A stretch of 64,000 bases of DNA from positions 1 through 64,000 of the forward strand of contig JAXCGZ010003878.1 of NCBI GenBank assembly GCA_037179515.1, read 5' to 3'. This DNA comes from Halocaridina rubra (taxonomy: Eukaryota > Arthropoda > Malacostraca > Decapoda > Atyidae). A program made the position numbers and the translations under genes. Positions 49,265-64,000 of this stretch are shown piece after piece. How positions within the stretch are numbered: the first letter of the stretch is position 1; every line of letters starts with the position of its first letter. The notes below the pieces were generated by a model. The model was not told the origin of the DNA, made no database searches, and was given only the letters and a program-made list of their open reading frames with translations.

Positions 49265-49887
49265 AAACTTCCTTTGCTGATGCACTAAAGGGAAATGTGG
49301 CAGTAAAAGAGGCTGTAAAGGTGGTGGCACTGGAAAACATACAAACAGTTGACTATAAAGAGACAGTAATCAAAAAAATGAAAGACGTTGTGATGGAAAG
49401 GGCAAACCCACTCATCAGACAGACACTTGATAAGGAGAAGACAGTGGTAATCTCAGGCATAAGCGAATCCCAGGAGCCAACATGGCAGGGGAGACTTGAA
49501 GAAAATAAAGCTAGGGTTGTAGACCTGATAAGAAAGCTTGGAGTAGTTTGTGGTCCTGAGGATATTGTAAACATACACCAACTAGGTAAATATTCGAGGG
49601 AAGCAAAGCCGAGACCAACAAAAGTAACCTTTGAGAGAGGGGAAACATGTAGGGAAATATTGTTGAGAAAAAAAAGTCTAAAGGACCTTCAAGAATTCAA
49701 AGAAGTGTTCATTAGACGATACAGAACACAGGAAGAGATGGGAAAGATCAAAATCTTGTTGCAAGAGGCAAGAAGGTTAAATGAGGAAAGAAATGAAGAA
49801 GAGAAGAAAAATTTTCACTACAGAGTTCTTCCAGACAAAGGGGAGATAAAGAAGATAATGACAGATCAGGGGATGGGGCCTCATTAA
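49261..49887 (+). CDS. LINE ORF1b: RNA-binding-type ORF1 protein
   Basis: 208 residues, starting MKTSFADALKGNVAV and ending at TAA 49885-49887. The middle has TVVISGISESQEPTW, LIRKLGVV, RPTKVTFE and EVFIRRYRT, a pattern I associate with the RRM-like and C-terminal domains of LINE ORF1 RNA chaperones. The function would be binding element RNA in a ribonucleoprotein in the cytoplasm and nucleus. ORF2 starts in another frame and overlaps its end. The same region is found, frameshifted, at 8509-8830 in copy A2. Confidence 0.78.
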   Translation: MKTSFADALKGNVAVKEAVKVVALENIQTVDYKETVIKKMKDVVMERANPLIRQTLDKEKTVVISGISESQEPTWQGRLEENKARVVDLIRKLGVVCGPEDIVNIHQLGKYSREAKPRPTKVTFERGETCREILLRKKSLKDLQEFKEVFIRRYRTQEEMGKIKILLQEARRLNEERNEEEKKNFHYRVLPDKGEIKKIMTDQGMGPH

Positions 49888-52710
49888 GATTGTTATACAC
49901 AAATGCTGATGGATTAGCTGGTAAGGCAGTAGAATTAAAAGATAGGATTCACAACATTAAGGCAGATATAGTAGCAGTTACAGAGACTAAGTTGAGTGAG
50001 GACATAAACAGTGTCACAGTTTTTCCTAAGGGCTTCAGAATACTAAGGGTTGAAAAATCTGAGAGGACTGGTGAAGGGATAGCACTGCTCATAAGTGAAA
50101 GGATTCAAGTTGAAGAAATAAACTTGGCTATAGAAAGTGGGTTCAAGGAATTTCTTGTTGCTCGCATAAATACTGGGTCAGAGAGCATTATAATAACTGT
50201 TGTATACAACCCACCAAGGAACCAAAATAGGCTTAAAGTTTATGAGGAAAGTCATATAGGTACTATTGAAGTCATAAACTCAGTTGTTAACATGGCACAG
50301 GAAAAAAAATGTAGGATTTTGATTATGGGAGACTTTAATCATAAAGAGATAGATTGGATAAATCTTGACCCACACAGTGGTGAGGACTCATTCGGGGCAA
50401 GATTCCTAGATTGCGTACAAGGGAATTTCCTACACCAACATGTAATGGAACCAACAAGGGCCTGGGGTGGGGATGAGCCATCACTACTTGATCTAGTGTT
50501 CACAGATAATGTGTTGGATATTGAAAAAATTGAGTATGTACCACCAATTGGAAAGAGTGACCACTGTGTGTTGTTGATGGAGTATATCATTGAAGATATT
50601 CTTCCTGAGAGTAGAGGCACTGAGGACATGAGGAGGAACTATCCGAAAGGAGATTACATCAAAATGAATGAGCTTTTTGCAGTTATTGACTGGAGAACCT
50701 TATTTTACAACAAATCTGTACAAGAAATGTATGACATCTTTTGTGAGAAATATGGGAAGATAGTATATTGCTGCATACCTGTCACCAAAGTAGGTGTAAT
50801 TCATGCCAGAGAGAAATGGTTCGATAATGGGTGTAAAAGAGCTAAGGAGTGGAGAGACAAATGCTGGAAAGGTATAGGAGGAGAAAAAACATAAATGCCT
50901 GGCAAACCTACAAAAGAGCAAGAAATGAGTACCTAAGTAAAAGGAGAGAGGCAGAGAGAGACTATGAGAGGGACATCACCAGGAAGGCTAAAGAAAATCC
51001 CAAGCTTTTCCACAGCTTTATCAGAGGAAAACTGAAGGTAAAAGAACAGGTTTTAAGGCTAAAGAGAGCGGATGGAAGCATCACTGAGACGGATGAAGAG
51101 ATCTGCAAAGAATTGAACAAGGAGTTTCAGTCAGTATTTACAGTAGAAAATACCCCACCCCCTCAGATTGCAGTGATAGAAGCTCAAGGGCCGGTATTAG
51201 AGAACATCAACCTTACAGCCACAGAGGTATGTAAAGCGCTGATGGATTTAGATGTTCATAAAGCTACAGGTCTGATGACATATCCCCTCATGTGCTTAAA
51301 AAATGCGCAAACTCAATATCAGTGGCACTAAGTATCATATTTAAAAAGTCACTGGAGTCAGGGGAGATTCCAAGATGCTGGAAACAAGCAAATGTGATAC
51401 CTATCTTCAAAAAGGGAAGGAGTGATACGGCTCTGAACTATAGACCAGTTTCCTTGACCAGCATAGTTTGCAAATTTATGGAGAAACTACTAAGGAAACA
51501 TATCTCTCTTCACTTGGAATCCTTCAACTTTTTGTCAGTGAGGCAACATGGCTTCAGAGAAGGTAGATCAACAGTAAAAAACTTATTAGAATTTTATGAT
51601 GAGGTAAGCCAAATCTTAGAGGAAAGAGAGGGCTGGGCAGATTGCATATTCCTAGACTTCCAGAAAGCGTTTGACACTGTTCCACATGGGAGACTTATTA
51701 GGAAGCTGCAATCAATGGCTAGAATAGGTGGAAATGTTTTGGAATGGATAAAAACTTACTTAGAAGGAAGGGAACAGAGGATTAGAGTAAGACACTCAGT
51801 GTCTGAATGGAGAAGAGTTAGTAGTGGAGTTCCACAGGGTTCAGTTTTAGGGCCACTTTTGTTCCTTGTATATGTAAATGACCAACCAGAGTCTGTAAAT
51901 TCATTCATGAATATGTTTGCAGATGATGCAAAGATTGTGAAGAAAGTAAAAAACGAGAACAATGGTAGAGAGCTTCAGGAGGATCTAAATAATCTGCATG
52001 AGTGGTCAGAAAAGTGGCTAATGAAATTCAATACTTCAAAATGTAAGGTAATGAGAATGGGTACAAGTGCAAGAAGGCCCAAGCTTGACTACTCGGTGGC
52101 TGGAGTACAACTTCAAGAGACAGAAAATGAGAGAGATCTCGGAGTAAACATACTGGCAGATTTGTCTCCAGAAATACATATAAATGGCATAGTAAGGGCA
52201 GCATATGCATTCTTATCAAATGTAAGGGTAGCCTTCAGGCACATGGACAAGGAAATGTTCAGAAATATTTATGTAACCTATGTGAGGCCAAAACTCGAAT
52301 ATGCAGCCCCCTTTTGGAATCCGCACTTGAAAAAGCACATAGCTAAATTTGAAAAAGTTCAAAGACATGCCACGAAACTGGTGCCAGAAATATGCAATCT
52401 CAGTTATGATGAGAGGCTGAGGGAATTAGACTTACCATCACTGGAAGCTAGAAGAGTGAGGGGGGATATGGTGACAGTCTTTAAATTCCTTCATGGTTAT
52501 GATAGAGTGGATAGGGATCGATATTTTGACATGGCTGGCTCTAGAACTAGAGGTCATAGTTTGAAGCTTCGTAAGAAAACTTCTTTGCAGGATGTAAGAA
52601 AATACTTTTTCAGTGTAAGAGTAGTTGATAATTGGAATTGGCTAAGCGAGGAGGTAGTTAATGCTATCTCAATCCATAGTTTTAGGGACAGGTATGATAA
52701 GTATGACTAA
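49854..52710 (+). pseudogene. LINE ORF2 of copy A5: endonuclease and reverse transcriptase with two frameshifts
   Basis: The ORF2 frame is open before LRLLYTNADG (49884-49910) and overlaps ORF1b. I see no ATG near it, so translation probably depends on reinitiation or frameshifting. The APE endonuclease covers about the first 240 residues: an ITVVYNPP strand, GDFNHKEIDW, and KSDHCVLL at the catalytic end. A one-base deletion in an A run at 50868-50870 shifts the frame. A second one-base loss at 51272-51273 (copies A2, A4 and A6 have an extra C) shifts it again. RT then runs open from 51292 to 52710, with [11 protein letters not shown] and FADDAKI. Apart from the two single-base losses the gene is whole. 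Confidence 0.9.
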
Positions 52711-52801
52711 GTATAAAATGGAACCGATGAGGAGACGGGAAGATACAAGCTTTGGGCTCTTTCCCGTAAACACAATTAGGTAATCACAATTAGGTAATCA
52801 C

Positions 52802-56964
<4,163 letters not shown>

Positions 56965-57045
<81 letters not shown>
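56965..57045. repeat. (AT)n microsatellite
   Basis: About 40 AT units between the truncated end of A6 and the reverse SINE copy. Confidence 0.96.
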
Positions 57046-57047
<2 letters not shown>

Positions 57048-57243
57048 TTCCGGTATTACGTCACGGACTCCCTTATCAACCAAGGGCTAGGATGGTTGCC
57101 TTCTTGCGAAGGACTTGTTTTGGCAGATGTAATCCTTACGCTGAGTGCATGCCTTTGCTAACCTCAGACCGTGACGGGGCGCGAACCCTCGACCTGACGC
57201 CTCAGAGTCGGAGACGCTACCGACTGAGCCACGGCGACTACTC
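57046..57243 (-). mobile_element. tRNA-derived SINE, reverse copy
   Basis: On the minus strand the head GTCGCCGTGGCTCAGTCGG contains a tRNA-type A box, and GGTTCGCGCCCC, about 35 bases on, a B box. These are internal RNA polymerase III promoter parts. A body of about 125 bases and a tail merging into (AT)n follow. It is nearly the same sequence as 57661-57866 in the opposite orientation. Confidence 0.85.
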
Positions 57244-57866
<623 letters not shown>

Positions 57867-57867
57867 T

Positions 57868-58360
<493 letters not shown>

Positions 58361-58371
58361 AGTTACATAAT

Positions 58372-58560
58372 GAGTGTATGATTAGTAGTTTGGCCATGGC
58401 ACCAGTCGCCCATTGAAAGACTACAACTGAAGGTATTAGGATACAACCAGGATTGATCCAGACAGTTCCGTGTTGGGTCTTCCTTCAGGATGGTTCTTTC
58501 CTTATGCCCACATCTACACTGAATATTCTGGTATAATCATTACACATCTCTTGCTATTCC
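58372..58560 (+). repeat. Short dispersed repeat R, copy 2
   Basis: TAGTTTGGCCATGGCACCAG, GACTACAACTGAAGGTATTAG and CACTGAATATTCTGG match 37441-37600 in part and the reverse complement of 62786-62936 over most of its length. Confidence 0.7.
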
Positions 58561-58699
58561 ATTACATTTGACAAGTCACAACACTCCCCACATCTGTCTC
58601 TTTTTGCCCTCTTGTTTCCTCACATTAGCTATTATTAATGGAAGGTCCACAGCTTATGGCCCCCAATACCTAGCATAGAGGGATGCAAAGAATCTCTGG

Positions 58700-61391
58700 G
58701 GATCTTCTTGACTCCACTATTGGCTTGAGGGCAGACACACCTGGTGGTAGTAATGGTTCTACCTTAACCTTGCACATCCCAATAGATCTGCTTCTTTCCC
58801 TCTTCACTTTTCTAACATTTGTGTCCTGAACTCTAATCTTTCGTCTGTGGAACAGCACTTGGGTACTTTCCTCCCTAAACTCCTCCTATCTGAAATCCAG
58901 CTATCTATCCATGCTTCCACTGACCCATTTAAAATCTCTCACTGTATGCTCGTTTTCGTTCCAAAGGTGGGGTCTACTGCAACACTAACACTCGTATTGC
59001 AAGGCTCATGGACCTTTAATTTCCTGACTTTGATGTTCTATAGCTAAAAATCTATCTCTCCACTACCATCATTTTTCTCTGCTTCCACTACTGTTCTCCA
59101 ATCTCCACCGAGTTTGTTTTTCTTTGAATGTATGTCCTCATGCCATGAGTCCTTGCTATCTTCTCACCCACATGCTGAAGTTTTCTTCATTGGAGACTTC
59201 AGTGTACACCACAGTGGGTGGCTTAATTCTTCTCATACTGATGTGGGAGGAAGCGAGGCCCTTGTTTTCTCTATTACTCACAATCTGGAGCAAATTATCA
59301 AATATCCTACTCGTGTTCCTGATCGACATGAACATGAAGCAAACATTCTTGACCTATTTCTCACTTCTAACCCTTCAAACTACTCTTATTCTGTGTTTTC
59401 CCCTCTTGGTAAATCTGACCACTCTGTGATCTCAATCTCTTCCATTTTTGCTCCCCCTCCACCAATCCCTCCTACTCAGCGCCGCCTTTGGCATTTTGAG
59501 CGTACCCAACAAAAAAATTTGCATAACTTCTTCTTTGACTTCCCATGGGATGACTACTGCTTTCAGTTCCACAACCCCGGTCAGGTAGCCCTAAAAGTTG
59601 CTGAGATCATGGACTCGGAAATGGAGGTGTACATCCCCTCCTTTATGAAAACTTTCTCTCCCCCTAAACCTTGGTTTGACCGTGCCTGCTCCATGGCTAT
59701 CCAGGCCAGGAATCGGGCACATCAATTTTTCTAAGCCCCTCCTTTCGATTTAACTCGCTCTGCTTTTATTGTATCTAGGAATTGCTGTACTGCTCAGATT
59801 CGAAGGGCTACGAATTATTTATAATAAGGAACGTTGATGACTTTAACTTCTCTCCCACTGACAAATGCTCCTGGTCCTTAGCCAAAAACCTCTCCAAAAA
59901 CTTCTGTAACTCAAGCTGTCCCCCTCTCATTCATTCTGATGATTCTATAGCTTGCTCTCCCACTGACAAAGCCACTCTCTTTGGCTCTCATTTTTCTGCC
60001 AACTCTTCTATAAACGATTCCAGTGCACCTGTCCCTCAATCTTTACCATATTCTAACCCTATGCCCTCCCTTATCCTTTCTTCATGCAAAGTTCATAAGG
60101 TTCTTTGCTCGCTAAAGACGAATAAGGCATCTGGTCCCGATGGTATCCCTGAAAGGTTCCTTAAGGAGTCTGCAGATGACCTGGCTCCCGTGCTTTGTCG
60201 TCATTTTTGCCTCATCCTGTCAACCAGAGTCTATCTTTCATCTTGGAGGCATGCTCTTGTTCAACCTGTTTCTTAGAAGGGTGAGCACTCTATTCCTTCA
60301 AACTACCGACCTATTGCCCTAATCTCCTTTATTGCTAAAGTTTTTGAAACTTTGCCCAATGCTCACTTCTTGAAACGCCTTGAATCTAACTTACTTATAT
60401 CTGATCACCAGTATGGCTTCTGCAAGGCAAGATCCACTGGTGATCTCCTGTCGTATCTTACTCATGTATGGTCATCTTCTGTGAGGAACTATGGGGAATT
60501 CTTTGTCGTCTCCCTTGATATCTCTAAGGCTTCTGACAGAGTCTGGCACAAGGTTCTGTTGGCTAAACTCCCTGCTTATGGCTTTACCCTTTCTCTCTGT
60601 TCTCTGATTTCCAGTTTTCTTTGTGACCATTTCAAATCTGTAGTTGTTGATGGTGCGACATCTAGCCCTTTCTCTTTTACCAGTGGTGTTCCATAGGGCT
60701 CTGTTCTTTCACTTACTTTGTCCCTTCTCTTCATCAATGATCTTCTACAATCCCCATCTTCCTCTCTTATTCATGCCCTGCTGATGATTCTACCCTTCAC
60801 TTTTCCTCTGCCTTTTCTTCACAGCCTTCATCTGGTACTCGTAATCAGTCTCGTATTACTTTTTCTTCTAATCTCAACTCCGACTTGCAGAGGGTATCTG
60901 AGTGGGGCATCAAAATTTAGTTTAATTCAATGCCTTCAAAATACAGTTTATGGCTATCTCTTTATCTTCCTCTACTCCTGATAACCCTATTGTCTTCGAA
61001 ACTAACGAAATTTACGCTCTTAATTCTCTCAACATATTAGGAATCCATATAGACTAACTTGTCTTGGAGGAATCACATAATCTAAATTTCTAAATCTTCA
61101 TCCAATAAATTGGGGGTTCTGTTTCGTGTTCGTCATTACTTTTCCTCTTTACAGTTACTTAAAATCTATAAAGGTCTTATCTATCCCTGCTTAGAATTCT
61201 GCTCACACATTTGGGGTGCTTCTTCTTATACTTATTTCCTTGATAGGGTTGAATCTAAGGCAGTCAAACTCATTAATGATCCTTCTCTTAATTCTAATCT
61301 GGATTCTCTCTCTCTTCGCTGTAAAGTATCATCTATTTTCTATTGCTACTGTTGCGTGGCCAAAGTAGGAGGCGTAATATCAAGAAAATGA
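58700..61391 (+). pseudogene. Decayed jockey/I-type LINE ORF2
   Basis: The endonuclease is at about 58850-59450, with FFIGDFSVHHSGWL, ILDLFLTSNPS and KSDHSVISIS. A linker and the open piece 59114-59734 end HQFF. RT begins in 59782-60276 (TNKASGPDGIPE), then 60352-60696 with SDHQYGFCKARSTGDLL, SLDISKASDRVWH and TSGVP followed by a TAG where Gln is usual. The palm ADDSTLHF is readable in another frame near 60780. The thumb and C-terminus are at 61110-61391 (LIYPCLEFCSHIWG). C-rich coding composition differs from family A. At least eight frame breaks are present. The exact clade is uncertain. Confidence 0.85.
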
Positions 61392-62249
61392 CATAGCAAG
61401 AAGTGTAAATCAAATCACTCGGCATGGTTTACAAATGGTCTCTACTTTATCATAAAAATAATAAAAGACAAATGAAATGCGCACTAGCTTCAAGAGCTAT
61501 ACATATATTTATATTTATTTCATTAAATATCTCCCACTTTCTTCAAAGGGAGAGAAAACAATATGATATGGAGGCTTTATTCATCCACAGTTCAACTTTC
61601 ACTGAGATTAAAGTAATAAAATTATGTTTTTGCAGTAAAAATGATAATTCTAATAATGTCTACTCTAAGTGGGCTAAAATAAATTTAGCAAAGGGAAAAT
61701 ATATTTACTTTTTCATTGAACTAAAATTGATGTTAACAGATTATCGTTGCTCCTCTCACTGGTTAGACTGAAAATACAGCAGCATTGGACATCTAGGGTT
61801 TGCCAACTATACTTGCCATTGGTTATATAGAAACAAATGAACAGGGTACATATTTCAAATTTCCTATGTTCCTTATAAAATATTTAAAATATGTAGACTA
61901 AATATACTTGTGTAAAATGAAAGACAATGTCAAATATCCCCTGTTTCGTAAACAATAGCACAATATATTGTGACCAACTCTCTTATGGAATGTACCGTAT
62001 TATTTATCTTAAACAATCTGTGGTATCAATGTGACTAAAGGGTTTGAGAGTGATTATAATACCTATATAAGTGTAAAATTTGCTATTACATATGATAACA
62101 TTTACTTTAAGGAAAGGAACAAAGATAAGATTAAATATACAAGATTCCACTTGGCTGGCTCGACTAGGGCCTTCTGTCTGACTGAAATGATGCTGCAAGT
62201 CTACTGTCAGTATATGACTATATGAAGAATGGCTTCTCATTGGTCGTCG
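61392..62249. other. No gene recognised
   Basis: AT-rich sequence. An open frame at 61424-61771 has no recognisable motif. Confidence 0.55.
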
Positions 62250-62476
<227 letters not shown>

Positions 62477-62546
62477 AAACATAGGTTATATCCTATTTTT
62501 TGCAGCCAACTTATTTTGCTGAAGGATTAATAGAATTAAAATTTGT

Positions 62547-62660
<114 letters not shown>

Positions 62661-62689
62661 GAATGTGCCACCAGGACGGGCCAAAATAT

Positions 62690-63276
<587 letters not shown>

Positions 63277-63300
63277 ATAGATAGATAGATAGATAGAGTT

Positions 63301-64000
63301 TATATCTGCTATACTTAGGAATGAACGCATTCTATCTGAATGCCACTATGTTCATATTACAGATTCCCCAACCTCACTCATGGCTTCATTTTCGCATTTA
63401 ATTCAACTCCCAATCTCATTCGGGTCCAACACTCACCAGATTAGCACATTACATATGTGAAAACATGAATAATTCTTTTTTTAACCCCGACTGGGACTTG
63501 AACCTAGGACTTATAATTACTAAGTCAAGGCGCTATCAACTACACCACAGAAGGTCAAAGGGATTCCAACCTTATAGCTTATATCTGCTATACTTAGGAA
63601 TGAACACATTCTATCTGAATGCCACTATGTTCATATTAAAGATTCCCCAACCTCACTCGTGGCTTCATTTTCGCATTTAATTCAACTCCCAATCTCTTTC
63701 GGGTCCGACAATAACCAAATACGCACATTACATATGTGAAAACATGAATATTTTTTTTTACCCCGACCGGAACTTGAACCTAGGACTTATAATTACTAAG
63801 TCAAGGCACTACCAACTACACCACAGTAGTTGGTAGCGCATTCAGATAGAATGCGTTCATTCCTAAATATAGCAGATATAAGCTATAAGGTTGGAATCCT
63901 TTTGACCTTCTGTAATATGAACATAGTGCATTCAGATAGAATGCGTTCATTCCTAAGTATAGCAGATATAATCTATAAGATTAAGATCCTTTTGACCTTC
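63301..64000. repeat. Tandem and inverted array of a tRNA-related unit
   Basis: Two direct units of about 279 bp start TATATCTGCTATACTTAGG at 63301 and 63580. Two inverted partial units follow (63838-63912 and from about 63929 to the window edge), each the reverse complement of the junction region. On the minus strand each full unit holds TGTGGTGTAGTTG and GGTTCAAGTCC, with the spacing of a tRNA A box and B box (about 63480-63556 and 63764-63830). The unit is therefore tRNA-related, as many SINEs are. The array continues beyond the window. Confidence 0.88.

Larger units (their letters stand above)
48800..52801 (+). mobile_element. CR1-clade LINE copy A5, most complete of family A
   Basis: It contains ORF1 in two overlapping frames, then the endonuclease-RT ORF2, the 3' UTR and two units of the ATTAGGTAATCAC tail (ending about 52801). 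The 5' limit is uncertain and could lie as far left as 48008. The sequence following the tail belongs to a Tigger-like element, so A5 appears to be inserted in it. Confidence 0.88.

Noticed and set aside
63480..63556. tRNA gene on the minus strand with a perfect B box
   Set aside because: It is repeated inside a tandem array, the stem spacing does not fit a cloverleaf, and the acceptor stem is not closed.

Overview
The window is animal nuclear DNA, most likely from a decapod crustacean (inference). It has very long (AT)n, (CA)n and (TC)n microsatellites, at least five families of non-LTR retrotransposons, three LTR retrotransposons, pogo/Tigger-type DNA transposons, tRNA-derived repeats and one intron-containing host gene. 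There are no bacterial operons and no CRISPR array. Almost every long open frame belongs to a transposable element (TE), and most are broken.

Left part (1-13.2 kb): fragments of a CR1-clade LINE (family A, with copies also at 44-57 kb), an RTE-like LINE tail, a decayed reverse-strand LINE, and a Mag-like Gypsy element (3622-7946, target duplication ATTCC). The 3' LTR of that Gypsy element is split by a CR1 copy. Two further CR1 copies lie head to tail at 8.5-13.2 kb, each ending in a long (CA)n tract.

Middle (13.4-29.9 kb): a four-level nest. An old LINE (13.4-14.78 kb, resuming at 29.48 kb) was hit by a Mag-like Gypsy element (14781-29470, TSD ATTAC). The 3' LTR of that element was hit by a 5'-truncated RTE-like LINE (19672-29450, TSD ATTTTACCTAG). 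That LINE was hit in turn by an 8.28-kb LTR retrotransposon (20874-29150, 1105-bp LTRs, TSD CTAGG). The innermost element has a Ty3/Gypsy-type pol in the Copia-like order protease, integrase, reverse transcriptase, RNase H, as in the Gmr1 group.

Host gene (33.7-38.4 kb): two coding exons separated by a 4.1-kb intron encode a 144-residue Lys-rich protein with a WKF domain, the C7orf50 family. A 1.2-kb repeat sits in its intron and again just downstream of its poly(A) signal.

Right part (40-64 kb): Tigger-like elements with internal tandem repeats, a 180-bp satellite, the most complete CR1 copy (two overlapping ORF1 frames and a frameshifted ORF2, 48.8-52.8 kb), and two truncated CR1 copies whose reverse transcriptase frames are still open. 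There follow an inward-facing pair of tRNA-derived SINEs in (AT)n, a decayed jockey-type LINE, and a tandem plus inverted array of a tRNA-related unit at the right edge. All boundaries were read by eye from repeat comparison, and family names rest on motif recognition without database support.
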